Shown: positions 1 through 9,938, counted from the stretch's first letter. The stretch is DNA of 64,000 nucleotides from an uncultured Phocaeicola sp. (GCA_948579315.1 CAPAOL010000012.1:11775-75774); one strand, 5' to 3'. Notes: a model not told the origin generated them from the letters alone. Numbers and translations: made by a program.

Positions 1-1108
1 CAAGGAATACGGCCAGACCTGTGTTGTTCACACCGAAACCGGCGTCGCAACGTTCTTTCGCAGCACGTGAAGCAACGTCACGGGGAACCAGGTTACCGAA
101 TGCCGGATAACGGCGTTCCAAGTAGAAGTCACGGTCTGCATCAGGAATATCGGTCGGTTTCTTAGTTCCTGCCTGCAATGCCTTGGCATCTTCCAGCTTT
201 TTCGGAACCCAGATACGTCCGTCATTACGCAATGACTCGGACATCAAAGTCAGTTTAGACTGCTTGTCACCGTGTACAGGGATACAGGTCGGGTGGATCT
301 GTGCAAAGCAAGGATTGGCAAAGTAAGCACCTTTGCGGTAAACCTGCATAGCAGCCGAACCATTTGACGCCATAGCGTTGGTAGACAAGAAGTAAGTATT
401 ACCATAACCGCCGGTACCGATAACTACCGCATGGGCAGCGAAACGTTCAATCTTACCTGTAACCAAATTACGGGCGATGATACCACGGGCGCGTTCCACA
501 CCTTCGTTATCCTTAATCAGCACAACGTCCAACATCTCATAACGAGTGTACAACTTCACGTTACCACGCTGAACTTCACGGCTCAATGCAGAATAAGCAC
601 CCAGCAACAACTGCTGTCCGGTTTGACCGCGGGCATAGAATGTACGTGATACCTGAGCACCACCGAATGAACGGTTATCCAGCAAACCACCGTATTCGCG
701 AGCGAAAGGAACACCTTGAGCTACGCACTGGTCGATGATAGCATTTGACACTTCGGCCAGACGATAAACGTTAGCTTCGCGTGCACGGTAGTCACCACCT
801 TTGATTGTATCGTAGAAAAGACGGTAAACAGAGTCACCATCATTTTGATAATTCTTAGCAGCATTGATACCTCCCTGTGCAGCAATAGAGTGTGCACGAC
901 GGGGAGAGTCCTGGATACAGAAGTTTAATACCTTGAAACCCAGAGCACCCAGTGAAGCAGCAGCCGAAGCACCTGCCAAACCGGTACCTACCACAATAAT
1001 GTCAAGACGACGTTTGTTGGCAGGGTTTACCAATTTTTGATGAGCTTTATAATTGGTCCATTTCTCGGCTAAAGCGCCTTCAGGAATTTTAGAATCTATA
1101 GTAGCCAT
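1..1108 (-). CDS. frdA: Fumarate reductase/succinate dehydrogenase flavoprotein subunit (partial)
   Basis: The start and about 369 codons are present; the C-terminal part lies beyond the left edge of the window. The protein reads MATIDSKIPEGALAEKW and has a Rossmann FAD motif (VVGTGLAGASAA, about residues 39-50), the AHSIAAQGGINA segment whose His carries covalent FAD in this family, and the substrate-side IHPTCIPVHGDK stretch. It catalyses fumarate to succinate reduction (or the reverse) at the cytoplasmic face of the membrane complex; in Bacteroides this is the terminal step of anaerobic fumarate respiration. It follows frdC closely, as in frdCAB operons; frdB is expected just outside the window. 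A second in-frame ATG two codons upstream (1114) is possible. The family assignment is certain. Confidence 0.95.
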   Translation of the reverse strand, partial: MATIDSKIPEGALAEKWTNYKAHQKLVNPANKRRLDIIVVGTGLAGASAAASLGALGFKVLNFCIQDSPRRAHSIAAQGGINAAKNYQNDGDSVYRLFYDTIKGGDYRAREANVYRLAEVSNAIIDQCVAQGVPFAREYGGLLDNRSFGGAQVSRTFYARGQTGQQLLLGAYSALSREVQRGNVKLYTRYEMLDVVLIKDNEGVERARGIIARNLVTGKIERFAAHAVVIGTGGYGNTYFLSTNAMASNGSAAMQVYRKGAYFANPCFAQIHPTCIPVHGDKQSKLTLMSESLRNDGRIWVPKKLEDAKALQAGTKKPTDIPDADRDFYLERRYPAFGNLVPRDVASRAAKERCDAGFGVNNTGLAVFL

Positions 1109-1142
1109 ATTCATTTACAATTTTATCATTTACAATTTACGA

Positions 1143-1829
1143 TTAGCAAGCACCACAAGCGAGTGATTTCACGAAGTAGATAACGACTACTGCTGCAAAA
1201 CCAAGAACTACCAAAGTAGAGTAGATGTTACCAATAGTCTTCCAACGCTCGAACCAGATTTTATTGCTCCAGCCCAAAGTCTGCAAAGCACTCCAGAATC
1301 CGTGAGTCAGGTGGAACCACAAAGCTGCTAACCAAATGAGGTAAAGCACTGTAAATACAGGGCATCCGAATGTTTCACGAATGTAAGCGGCACCGTCTGT
1401 AGGACCGAATGCGCCCAAATCATGAACACCGATAATTTCGGCAAACTGCATTTTGTACCAGAAATTGGCAAAATGAAGAGCCAATCCGGCAATGACAACA
1501 ATACCCAGGACAAGCATGTTCTGAGATGCCCATTCCACAGTTTTAGGTTTAACGTTCACTGCATAACGTTCGCTACCGCGAGCTGCACGGTTCTGCATGG
1601 TCAACCAGAAAGCGTAGATGATGTGAATTACAAACAGAGCAGCCAGCCCGGCAGTTGCAACCAACGCGTACCAGTTAGCTCCCAAGAATTCACAAATCAT
1701 GTTGTAAGCATCTTCCGAGAAGAGCGCAACAAGGTTCATCGCCATGTGAAACGTCAGAAACAGGACAAGGGCGATACCTGTGACACTCATCACCACTTTC
1801 CTTCCAATAGATGAATTACTTAACCACAT
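1143..1829 (-). CDS. frdC: Fumarate reductase/succinate dehydrogenase cytochrome b subunit
   Basis: This 228-residue integral membrane protein has about five hydrophobic segments, with histidines in or near them suited to heme b binding (for example TFHMAMNLVALF near residue 27 and LWFHLTHGFWSAL near residue 170). It matches the diheme cytochrome b subunit of the Wolinella/Bacillus type of quinol:fumarate reductase. It anchors the flavoprotein and iron-sulfur subunits and passes electrons from menaquinol. It is the first gene of the operon, 34 bp ahead of frdA, and sits behind a consensus Bacteroidota promoter. Confidence 0.93.
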   Translation of the reverse strand: MWLSNSSIGRKVVMSVTGIALVLFLTFHMAMNLVALFSEDAYNMICEFLGANWYALVATAGLAALFVIHIIYAFWLTMQNRAARGSERYAVNVKPKTVEWASQNMLVLGIVVIAGLALHFANFWYKMQFAEIIGVHDLGAFGPTDGAAYIRETFGCPVFTVLYLIWLAALWFHLTHGFWSALQTLGWSNKIWFERWKTIGNIYSTLVVLGFAAVVVIYFVKSLACGAC

Positions 1830-1898
1830 AAATGATTGAATTTAAATTATTTAATTGTTAGAACTAAAAATTCTGTTAAAAGCTGTGTATTCACGATG

Positions 1899-1929
1899 CA
1901 AAAGTAAAGGAATTCTAGCGATAATACAA
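1899..1929 (-). promoter_or_regulatory. Consensus promoter of the frdCA operon
   Basis: On the minus strand there is TTG (1929-1927), a 20-base spacer, then TACTTTTG (1906-1899). This is an exact match to the Bacteroidota -33/-7 pattern. Transcription should begin near 1892, leaving a leader of about 60 bases before frdC. Confidence 0.75.
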
Positions 1930-2019
1930 GGAATTATGGAAATTATTCTTTAATTCGGGGAAGGGTAAATGCGAATTACATTATTTTCCTATCTTTGCAC
2001 TGAACAAATGCCAAACTAA

Positions 2020-2631
2020 ATGAAACGCCAAAGGATTATTTTTCTTATACTGACAGCCTGTTTTACATTCAGCCTCAGCGCACAGAATATAGACATCAAC
2101 ACGTTGAAAACCATCAACCGATGGGATGTACACGGACTGAGCCGCGGATTGTCCGCTAGCGGAGTGATTCTACCCGTAGGAATACCTACAGCCATGGGAC
2201 TCTATGCATTGATAAAAAAAGACCAGCCGATGCTGAAAGATGCCATTTACATAGGAACCAGTGTGATTGAAGCAGTGGGGATTACATACGCCGCCAAACA
2301 TATAATAGGTCGTGACCGGCCTTTTGTAAAGTATCCGGATAAGATTCATGCATACGGAGCACCGGATGCCGATAGTCCGTCATTCCCTTCAGGACACACT
2401 GCGGCAGCTTTTTCTTTAGCCACCTCACTCTCCATCACTTATCCTAAGTGGTATGTTATCGCCCCTTCAGCCGTATGGGCTTGCGGAGTAGGGTTTGCCC
2501 GGATGAACCAAGGGGTGCACTATCCCAGTGATGTAGTGGCAGGAGCCGCTATCGGAGTAGGATGTGCTTTCGTGAACGTGTATGTGAACCGATGGCTGAA
2601 TAAGGTGTTGTTCGGGAGACAGATAAAGTGA
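2020..2631 (+). CDS. PAP2-family phosphatase, exported or membrane-bound
   Basis: The 203-residue protein starts with a signal peptide (cleavage near SLSAQ, residue 21). All three PAP2 phosphatase motifs are visible: KHIIGRDRP (K93-P101), PSGH (123-126), and R161-H167-D171 in RMNQGVHYPSD, with the catalytic histidines in the second and third. The family removes phosphate from lipid substrates such as undecaprenyl pyrophosphate, phosphatidate or lipid A; the substrate here cannot be told. It is a single gene divergent from frdC, with its own -7 element TATCTTTG at 1990-1997. Confidence 0.88.
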   Translation: MKRQRIIFLILTACFTFSLSAQNIDINTLKTINRWDVHGLSRGLSASGVILPVGIPTAMGLYALIKKDQPMLKDAIYIGTSVIEAVGITYAAKHIIGRDRPFVKYPDKIHAYGAPDADSPSFPSGHTAAAFSLATSLSITYPKWYVIAPSAVWACGVGFARMNQGVHYPSDVVAGAAIGVGCAFVNVYVNRWLNKVLFGRQIK

Positions 2632-2734
2632 TGGTTGGAAAATTATTCCACACCTAAAAGAAGACACAGCAGAAGTTTTTCAGACAACTGCAGGAGTGCA
2701 ACTATGCGTCCCTGCTGTTAATATAAAGTCTTGA

Positions 2735-4336
2735 CTATCGCTTTTTCAACAGCAGCCCCTCAAAGTCCGGTTGCTCCAACAGTTCCAGCGCTTTCCTGAT
2801 ACTTTCATTCGCGTCATTAATGACGTGATAATATTCATTCATATCCCATAAATCACGGGCTATCAATGCTTTCATCTGCAACCTCAGCAGAGACAGGGCC
2901 TTTTGATACTCTTCTTCATTATATTCCACTCCCATCTCCTTGCCGGTAGCAACCAGTTGTGCCAACATATCCGGAGTCACTTCAAAACGTTTGTAGAACT
3001 CATTGAAAGTCTTGTATTTGCCCAGCCACTCTTTACGATGGGCATCAATAAAATGGAAATGAGCTTTCATCAACGCTCCTTTATCACGCAACTGACGATG
3101 GTATTTAGTATAGAGAGTCGTATCAATCGGCACAAAATAATCGGGCATGATCCCTCCGCCACCATATACCGTACGGGCCAACCTATGAGTCTTGAACTTC
3201 AGTGAATCCGGAAAGTGGATGCTGTCTTCACTCATCATTTCTCCTTTATTATAACGGTCTATCAGGTCTTCATTATACTTTTCAATGCTCTCGTAAGGTT
3301 TCTGGATACAACGTCCGGCAGGCGTATAATAGCGGGCCACCGTCAGACGGATCATCGAACCGTCCGGCAAATCAATGGGACGCTGCACCAAGCCTTTACC
3401 AAAACTGCGCCGGCCCACAACAACTCCTCTGTCCCAATCCTGAACAGCTCCGGTCACAATCTCACTGGCAGAAGCAGAAAATTCATCAACCAATACCATC
3501 AGACGACCGTTCTGAAACTCGCCCGTACCTTTGGCAAAAAACTCGCTACGAGGATTGCGACGGCCCTCCGTATAGACAATCAGTTCCTTTTTACCCAAAA
3601 ATTCATTGGCAATATCGATAGCAGCATTCAAATACCCCCCGCCATTGCCCTGCAAATCAAGAATCAAGTCTTTCATTCCTTTCTTCTGCAACCCGGTCAG
3701 CGCTTTCTTGAACTCCTCATGGGTAGTGGCGGCAAAACGGTTGATACGAATATAACCGATCTTATCTTTAATCATATAGGAAGCATCCAGGCTGTAAACA
3801 GGTATTTTATCCCTTTTCACCGTAAAGGGGAGCAGTTCCTTCACCCCTCGGCGAAGTATTTTCAGATTCACTTTTGAATCTTTAGGACCACGGAGACGAC
3901 GCATAATATCCTCGGTACTCATCTTTACACCGGCTATCAGCGTATCTTCCACCATGACGATACGATCACCGGCCAGAATACCGACTTTTTCGGACGGTCC
4001 GCCCGATACAGGTTGTATCACCAGCAAAGTGTCCTCCGCCATATTAAACTGTATACCGATACCTTCGAAGTTTCCCTGCAACGGCTCGTTCATTCTCTTC
4101 ACTTCCTCCGGATCAGAATAGGTAGAATGAGGATCAAGCTGCTCCAGCATTTTTACGATAGCTTCTTCCACCAGCTTTCCCTCATTGACTTCGTCTACAT
4201 AAAGATTGGCAATGGCAAATTCCGCCAGTTGCAACTTACGTGCCGGAGAATTCAGGAATTTACTCTCCTGAGCCTGTGCGGCTACGATAGAAAAAAAGCA
4301 GGCAATCAAGCCTGCAAAATACATAGTATATTTCAT
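2735..4336 (-). CDS. S41-family C-terminal processing peptidase
   Basis: The protein has 533 residues and a signal peptide (residues 1-22, cleaved near AQA). A PDZ domain lies at about 90-165 and the S41 protease fold at about 180-370. The catalytic serine is most likely S291 in SASASEI, with the general-base lysine K314 in SFGKG. The C-terminal 150 residues are helical and typical of Bacteroidota members. It should act in the periplasm, cleaving proteins near their C-termini. Only 2 bp separate it from coaD, so it is probably the last gene of a topoisomerase-coaD-protease transcript. Confidence 0.9.
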   Translation of the reverse strand: MKYTMYFAGLIACFFSIVAAQAQESKFLNSPARKLQLAEFAIANLYVDEVNEGKLVEEAIVKMLEQLDPHSTYSDPEEVKRMNEPLQGNFEGIGIQFNMAEDTLLVIQPVSGGPSEKVGILAGDRIVMVEDTLIAGVKMSTEDIMRRLRGPKDSKVNLKILRRGVKELLPFTVKRDKIPVYSLDASYMIKDKIGYIRINRFAATTHEEFKKALTGLQKKGMKDLILDLQGNGGGYLNAAIDIANEFLGKKELIVYTEGRRNPRSEFFAKGTGEFQNGRLMVLVDEFSASASEIVTGAVQDWDRGVVVGRRSFGKGLVQRPIDLPDGSMIRLTVARYYTPAGRCIQKPYESIEKYNEDLIDRYNKGEMMSEDSIHFPDSLKFKTHRLARTVYGGGGIMPDYFVPIDTTLYTKYHRQLRDKGALMKAHFHFIDAHRKEWLGKYKTFNEFYKRFEVTPDMLAQLVATGKEMGVEYNEEEYQKALSLLRLQMKALIARDLWDMNEYYHVINDANESIRKALELLEQPDFEGLLLKKR

Positions 4337-4338
4337 GG

Positions 4339-4794
4339 TCAGTCTATTTTCATTCCTTCAGGCAAGAATGGCGTCACATCTTTGCCAAACTGCAACAATT
4401 CTCTTACAATCGTAGAGCTGATAGAGGTTAGTTCCGGCTCCGTAAACAACAGAATCGTTTCTATTCCGGCCAGTTTCCGGTTGATATCGGCTATAGTTTC
4501 CTCATATTCAAAATCGTGTACGGTACGGATACCACGAACAATGAACTGCGCCTCCTTAGCTCGGGCAAAGTCAATGGTCAGACAATCATAAGCATCGACC
4601 TTTACCCGGGGATCATCCGCAAAAAGTTTCTCGATCATCTCCACTCGTTTCTCTGTAGGAAACCAAGTTTTCTTATTCTCATTGATACCGATGCCGATCA
4701 CCACTTCGTCCATAAAAGTCAACGCTCTCTTCACGACCGAATAATGACCGATGGTAAAAGGATCAAAGGTTCCCGGAAATATCGCTCTTCTCAT
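4339..4794 (-). CDS. coaD: Phosphopantetheine adenylyltransferase
   Basis: CoaD makes dephospho-CoA from 4'-phosphopantetheine and ATP, the penultimate step of coenzyme A synthesis. The protein starts MRRAIFPGTFDPFTIGHYS, with the nucleotidyltransferase TxGH signature at residues 14-17, and has the ISSTIVREL motif near the C-terminus. I chose the ATG at 4794 (151 residues, normal length). A GTG at 4815 would add seven residues, overlap the upstream gene and lengthen the N-terminus beyond what the family shows. It lies between the topoisomerase subunit gene and the S41 protease gene in one transcription unit. Confidence 0.93.
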   Translation of the reverse strand: MRRAIFPGTFDPFTIGHYSVVKRALTFMDEVVIGIGINENKKTWFPTEKRVEMIEKLFADDPRVKVDAYDCLTIDFARAKEAQFIVRGIRTVHDFEYEETIADINRKLAGIETILLFTEPELTSISSTIVRELLQFGKDVTPFLPEGMKID

Positions 4795-4811
4795 ATTTTT
4801 TAGTGATTCAC

Positions 4812-6689
4812 TCACGCAATATCTTCTTCTACAACAAGGTTATCTATAATAAAATTCTGACGTTCCATCGTGTTCTTACCCATGTAGAACTCCAGTAATT
4901 CCTTTACCAGATCAGTCTTGCGGAGGGAAACTTGCTCCAAACGCATATCTTTGCCGATAAAGTGCTTGAATTCATCGGGTGAAATCTCTCCCAAACCTTT
5001 GAACCGTGTGATTTCGGGATTGGGGCTTAACCGTTCGATTGCGGCAACCCGTTCTTCTTCCGAATAACAATATACCGTTTCATAAACTCCTTTCTTGCGG
5101 TTACGGACACGGAACAAAGGAGTCTGAAGGATATATACATGACCTTTCTTTATCAAATCGGGGAAGAATTGCAGGAAGAAGGTAATCAGCAACAAACGGA
5201 TGTGCATACCGTCCACATCGGCATCTGTTGCCACAATCACTTTGTTATATCGTAATCCTTCCATACCGTCCTCTATGTTCAGAGCAGCCTGAAGCAAGTT
5301 AAACTCTTCATTCTCATATACAATCTTCTTGGTCAGCCCGTAAGAATTCAACGGCTTACCACGCAAACTGAATACTGCCTGAGTATTTACATCACGGCTC
5401 TTGGTGATAGAACCGCTCGCCGAGTCACCCTCGGTAATGAAAATGCAGCTTTCCTCCTTCTTGTCTCCTTTGGCATCATTCAGGTGAAAACGGCAGTCAC
5501 GCAACTTACGGTTATGAAGATTTGCCTTTTTGGCACGTTCACGTGCCAGTTTGGTCACTCCGGCTATAGCCTTACGCTCTTTCTCCGATTCTTGAATCTT
5601 CTGCAACATCACATCGGCCACATCCGTATGTTTGTGCAGATAGTTATCGACCTCAGTCTTTACAAAATCACCTACAAACTTATTAACGGTAGGACCACCG
5701 GGAGCCATATTGGTAGAGCCCAGCTTGATTTTAGTCTGACTTTCGAACAACGGTTCCTCCACATTAACGGCAATGGCAGCTACCAATCCGTTACGGATAT
5801 CGGCATAGTCCATATTCTTGTTGAAATATTCCTTGATGGTACGGGCCATATGCTCTTTGAAAGCACTTTGATGCGTACCTCCCTGCGTGGTGTGCTGTCC
5901 GTTGACAAAAGAGTAATACTCCTCACCATACTGGCCGGTATGCGTAAAAGCGATCTCGATATCTTCTCCTTTCAAGTGGATGATGGGATATAATCCCACA
6001 GCCGTCATGTTGTCGTTAAGCAAGTCCACCAACCCGTTACGGGACAGGATACGCTGACCGTTATAGATAATGGCCAGTCCTGTATTCAGATAGGTATAGT
6101 TGCGGAGCATGGTTTCCACGAACTCCGGACGGAAACTGTAGTTCTCAAACAACAGGTTATCCGGTTCAAAGAAAATATAAGTACCGTTCTCTTCTGTTGT
6201 ATCTTGTGTGGTATCCGTCAACAAGTCTCCCTTGGCAAAGGTAGCGATACGCACCTTTCCATCACGATAGCTGCGCACCTCGAAACGTGAGCTCAATGCA
6301 TTGACGGCTTTCACACCGACCCCATTCAGTCCGACGCTCTTCTTGAACGCCTTGCTGTCATATTTACCTCCCGTATTCAACACACTAACAGCTTCAATGA
6401 GTTTTCCCTGCGGAATACCCCGGCCATAATCACGCACGCTGACACGGAGATTTTCTTCAATAATAATCTCAATCTTTTTACCCGCCTGCATTTTAAATTC
6501 ATCGATACTGTTATCGATAATTTCTTTCAAAAGAACGTAGATACCGTCCTCGGCATGTGATCCGTCACCCAACTTTCCAATATACATACCGGGACGGGTA
6601 CGCACATGCTCCATGTCACTGAGGTGGCGGATATTATCGTCGGTATATTCTACGGCGGGATTGTTTATCAGTTCGTTGTTTTCTTCCAT
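4812..6689 (-). CDS. parE: Type IIA DNA topoisomerase subunit B (topoisomerase IV ParE type)
   Basis: This 625-residue ATPase subunit has the GHKL fold: the EIIDNSIDEF box (56-65), DYGRGIP (87-93) and NGVGVKAVNALS (122-133). The TOPRIM residues are in ITEGDSASGS (418-427) and ATDADVDGMH (487-496). With the ParC/GyrA-like partner it decatenates or relaxes DNA. The short length (E. coli GyrB is about 800) and absence of a GyrB-type insertion favour ParE, but in this phylum the two are alike, so the symbol is less certain than the family. The next gene upstream is 30 bp away. Confidence 0.88.
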   Translation of the reverse strand: MEENNELINNPAVEYTDDNIRHLSDMEHVRTRPGMYIGKLGDGSHAEDGIYVLLKEIIDNSIDEFKMQAGKKIEIIIEENLRVSVRDYGRGIPQGKLIEAVSVLNTGGKYDSKAFKKSVGLNGVGVKAVNALSSRFEVRSYRDGKVRIATFAKGDLLTDTTQDTTEENGTYIFFEPDNLLFENYSFRPEFVETMLRNYTYLNTGLAIIYNGQRILSRNGLVDLLNDNMTAVGLYPIIHLKGEDIEIAFTHTGQYGEEYYSFVNGQHTTQGGTHQSAFKEHMARTIKEYFNKNMDYADIRNGLVAAIAVNVEEPLFESQTKIKLGSTNMAPGGPTVNKFVGDFVKTEVDNYLHKHTDVADVMLQKIQESEKERKAIAGVTKLARERAKKANLHNRKLRDCRFHLNDAKGDKKEESCIFITEGDSASGSITKSRDVNTQAVFSLRGKPLNSYGLTKKIVYENEEFNLLQAALNIEDGMEGLRYNKVIVATDADVDGMHIRLLLITFFLQFFPDLIKKGHVYILQTPLFRVRNRKKGVYETVYCYSEEERVAAIERLSPNPEITRFKGLGEISPDEFKHFIGKDMRLEQVSLRKTDLVKELLEFYMGKNTMERQNFIIDNLVVEEDIA

Positions 6690-6719
6690 ATTGACTTATC
6701 ACATTTTTATATATCGTTG

Positions 6720-7856
6720 TTACAGAATACTCTTTTTATAAGCACGACGGCGTTTATGCTGCTCGGTCTTGAAATATTCCCACTGGGCCTGCACCTTTCC
6801 GTTCAGTTCCAGTTCCGGATTACTTTCGGCATACTTGAATCCCAGTTGCTGATATACGGGGATCAAGTCCGAGAATAACAAAGCATTGACACCTTTGTTC
6901 TGATACTCAGGTTTTACAGCAACCAGCAACAAATCCAACATAGGAGGATACTTATGCAGGAACAACACTTTCAACAGGTGATACCATCCCATAGGCAGCA
7001 AACGTCCCTTCGCTTTTTGTAACGCTTCGGACAGAGAAGGCATTGAAATCCCCACTGCCACCAGTTTATCTTCGGCATCGGTCACCAAGGTTACCATACG
7101 CAAATCTACAATAGGCAAATACATCTTTATATACTGGTTGATCTGTCCTTGCGACAAAGCCGAGAAACCATAAAGCGGAGCATAAGCCTCATTCATCAAC
7201 TCGAATATAGCCTGTCCATATTCGGCCGCAATTTTCTTACCCGATGTATATTTCTTCACCTTCAGGTTAAACTTACGTTGAATCAAGTCACTGATACGCT
7301 TATGCTTATCAGGAATTGCATCCGGAATATAAATTTTATATTCCACCCAATCGGCATCCTTCTCGAATCCCAACTTCTCCATATGCTGTGGGTAATAAGG
7401 ATAATTATAGATAGTCGCCATGGTGCTCAACTGGTCGAATCCTTCTACCAGCATACCCTCCGCATCAAAGTCGGTAAAGCCTAAAGGCCCCTGAATGGTA
7501 TCCATACCTTTTGATTTACCCCATTGGGCTACTGCATCCAACAAGGCACGTGATATTTCGATATCATCCAGAAAATCGATCCATCCGAAACGAACTTCTT
7601 TTTTATTCCAAGTCTCGTTTGCGCGTTTATTTATAATCCCTGCAATACGTCCTACCACCTTGTTATCCTTATATGCCAGAAAATACTCCGCCTCACAAAA
7701 CTCGAAAGCGGCATTCTTCTTCGGGCTGAACGTATTCAGCATATCATCGTACAAATCGGGTACGGAATAGGGATTCTCTTTGTATAACTCGTAGTTGAAC
7801 CGTATAAACGTCTTTAGTTCTTTCTTTGAACTGACTTTTTTAATGGTAATAGCCAT
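6720..7856 (-). CDS. GNAT-like acyltransferase, function unknown
   Basis: The protein has 378 residues and no signal peptide. The N-terminal part (YFLAYKDNKVVGRIAGIIN, about 62-80) and the C-terminal part (LLVAVKPEYQNKGVNALLF, about 310-328) both resemble the acetyl-CoA-binding strand and loop of GNAT acetyltransferases, suggesting two GNAT folds, one probably degenerate. Long proteins of this sort are common in Bacteroidota and their substrates are not known. The gene lies 30 bp upstream of the topoisomerase gene on the same strand and may be co-transcribed. I cannot name a substrate. Confidence 0.65.
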   Translation of the reverse strand: MAITIKKVSSKKELKTFIRFNYELYKENPYSVPDLYDDMLNTFSPKKNAAFEFCEAEYFLAYKDNKVVGRIAGIINKRANETWNKKEVRFGWIDFLDDIEISRALLDAVAQWGKSKGMDTIQGPLGFTDFDAEGMLVEGFDQLSTMATIYNYPYYPQHMEKLGFEKDADWVEYKIYIPDAIPDKHKRISDLIQRKFNLKVKKYTSGKKIAAEYGQAIFELMNEAYAPLYGFSALSQGQINQYIKMYLPIVDLRMVTLVTDAEDKLVAVGISMPSLSEALQKAKGRLLPMGWYHLLKVLFLHKYPPMLDLLLVAVKPEYQNKGVNALLFSDLIPVYQQLGFKYAESNPELELNGKVQAQWEYFKTEQHKRRRAYKKSIL

Positions 7857-7930
7857 GCTGTATTTTTATAAAATTCGGGGTGTAAAGATAGAAGTTTTTT
7901 TGCAGAAAACTTATTCTTTTTATGGCTTTT

Positions 7931-8893
7931 TCACTGTTGGGCAATAAGATAGGCGGTATAAACGACATAACAGCCAACCATCAATGCGCCTTCAAGCCGG
8001 GTTATGGTACGTTTGCGGAAAAACCAGCCTACCAGCCACAACAACAGGGAGGAAGCAATCAGTACACTTAAATCGAGGTTATTTATATTCCCCATCGGAA
8101 GCGGTGACACCGTAGCGCTGCACCCCAGAACAAAGAATATATTGAACAGATTACTACCGATGACATTGCCGATAGCAATTCCCGGATTCTTCTTTAAAGC
8201 CGCCGTAACAGATGTGGCAAGCTCCGGCAAGGAAGTACCTCCGGCTACCAATGTCAGTCCGATTACCGATTCACTGACACCCCATGAACGGGCAAGCCCG
8301 CTTGCCCCGTCGACAAAAAGCTGTCCGCCGAATATGAGTCCGGCCAGCCCTCCTGCAATATACAACACCGATTTCCATACAGGCATTTCCTTTATCTTCT
8401 GCTCCTCTCCTGCCTCATCTGCCCCATTACGGGCGATGGCAAATGTATAACGCATAAATATAAGGAAGAAAGCCAGCAGAACAAACCCATCGGAACGGCT
8501 GATAACATTGACCGCTTCCCTGTCCAGCATCATGTCATTGGCACAGACAAAAAGTACCAACGAAGAAAGAATGACTAACGGAATCTCTTTACTCATCGTC
8601 CCCTCACCTACTTTTATGGGGAGTACCAAGGCAGTACAACCTATAATCATCAAAGCATTGAATATATTACTACCCACCACATTACCAATAGCCATTTCAG
8701 CACTGCCATTCAATGCAGAAAGCACACTGATAACCAATTCGGGAGCCGAAGTGCCGAAAGCTACAATGGTAAGCCCGATTACCAAATCAGAAATACGGAA
8801 ACGTTTGGCAACCGCTGCAGAACCATCCGTCAAGCCATTCGCGCCAGCTAAAATGAGAGCCAGACCACCAATCAAAAGGAGTGTATTCAACAT
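7931..8893 (-). CDS. Calcium/sodium antiporter, CaCA family
   Basis: The 320-residue membrane protein has about ten hydrophobic segments and the duplicated alpha-repeat motifs of the CaCA exchangers: GTSAPELVISV in the first half and GTSLPELATSV in the second, each with the conserved Glu that binds the cation. It resembles E. coli YrbG and likely exports Ca2+ in exchange for Na+ or H+. The ATG at 8893 is chosen because a promoter -7 element (8931-8924) overlaps the alternative TTG start at 8926. The gene appears monocistronic. Confidence 0.88.
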   Translation of the reverse strand: MLNTLLLIGGLALILAGANGLTDGSAAVAKRFRISDLVIGLTIVAFGTSAPELVISVLSALNGSAEMAIGNVVGSNIFNALMIIGCTALVLPIKVGEGTMSKEIPLVILSSLVLFVCANDMMLDREAVNVISRSDGFVLLAFFLIFMRYTFAIARNGADEAGEEQKIKEMPVWKSVLYIAGGLAGLIFGGQLFVDGASGLARSWGVSESVIGLTLVAGGTSLPELATSVTAALKKNPGIAIGNVIGSNLFNIFFVLGCSATVSPLPMGNINNLDLSVLIASSLLLWLVGWFFRKRTITRLEGALMVGCYVVYTAYLIAQQ

Positions 8894-8923
8894 AACAAAA
8901 AGTACATTTACAGTTTTATACCG

Positions 8924-8931
8924 CAAATGTA
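8924..8931 (-). promoter_or_regulatory. -7 element of the antiporter gene
   Basis: The minus strand reads TACATTTG, matching TAnnTTTG, 31 bases upstream of the ATG at 8893. It rules out the upstream TTG as start codon. No clear -33 TTG is seen. Confidence 0.55.
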
Positions 8932-8956
8932 CTCTTTTTCCCTAAAATAACTATTC

Positions 8957-9928
8957 CTATTTGGTGCGTTTTACAGTATAGATTACTTTTCCTTTCTTAT
9001 CAATCATGTGCATATCCAGTTCTTTCTTGTCTGCCGTAAAGATAGAAAAGCCCGGTTCGGGACTACAGAACAGAGTGCCTTCCACTGGTTTTACCTTACG
9101 GCTCAACGAACCAGCCGAATTTACCACATAGTCGATATCACTGCCCGGCACACGAAGGTGCTGGAAGTTATGAATGTGTCCGCATGCATAGATATCCACC
9201 TTATGTTTACGGAGGATAGGATCCAGACGCTTCTGCATATCGCTGCGTTCACTGTCGTCTTTCGACGTTTCAGCATAAATGGGATGATGTCCGATTACGA
9301 CTACCCAATCTTCTTTGGCAACAGTCAGTACAGAATCTATCCATGCCAATTGCTGATCCATATCTTGTTTACAGGCATCCGGATAAGTTTCGCTCTCGTT
9401 ACGGTATTTGTCAATCAGAGGAGCGGTATCTATCATCACAAAACGGATGGCAGTTCCTTTCTTCTCAAAGACTTTGGTATAATAACGACCAGGCATCGAC
9501 CAGCGACGACTCACATTGGTATAATCCAACACAGCCTGCGTATTACCCCGGTATTCATGATTTCCCAAGATCGGAAACCAGTCTATCATCAACTCGGGAT
9601 GACTGTAAATCAACTCGTAGTTGGTCATCCAGAGCGGATCGTTAACGCTGCGCACACCTTCAAAATGGTGCACGTCTCCGGCTGCAAATACACACTCGGG
9701 ACCAATAACATCCGCCATTTCTCCCATCAACTCGGCTATGGGCTTCTGGTCATAATAACCGTTACGTCCCAAATCGTTGGCCATATAAAAATTCAGTTGT
9801 TTCTCCAGTCCTTTCCAATCTTGCGGAGTCTGGGCACACACATTCAGGCAGATAGCCGTACCAATGACGGCAATCCATACCCATGTCAATACTTCTTTCA
9901 TTCTTCTAATCATCATCAACGTTTTCAT
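8957..9928 (-). CDS. Purple acid phosphatase-like metallophosphoesterase, exported
   Basis: The protein has 323 residues; a hydrophobic segment ending near residue 32 (VCAQ) is a signal peptide. The order of metal ligands follows tartrate-resistant acid phosphatase (type 5): ND-L-GRNGYYDQ near residue 50, AAGDVHH, GNHEY, GHHP and CGHIHN. The first motif is NDLG where many relatives have GDWG, but the metal-binding Asp is kept. It probably removes phosphate from organic esters outside the cytoplasm. The gene begins 10 bp after the TonB-dependent receptor stop codon, so the two form an operon and likely work on the same nutrient, possibly an organophosphate; that is inference. Confidence 0.85.
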   Translation of the reverse strand: MKTLMMIRRMKEVLTWVWIAVIGTAICLNVCAQTPQDWKGLEKQLNFYMANDLGRNGYYDQKPIAELMGEMADVIGPECVFAAGDVHHFEGVRSVNDPLWMTNYELIYSHPELMIDWFPILGNHEYRGNTQAVLDYTNVSRRWSMPGRYYTKVFEKKGTAIRFVMIDTAPLIDKYRNESETYPDACKQDMDQQLAWIDSVLTVAKEDWVVVIGHHPIYAETSKDDSERSDMQKRLDPILRKHKVDIYACGHIHNFQHLRVPGSDIDYVVNSAGSLSRKVKPVEGTLFCSPEPGFSIFTADKKELDMHMIDKKGKVIYTVKRTK

Positions 9929-9938
9929 ATACTTATTT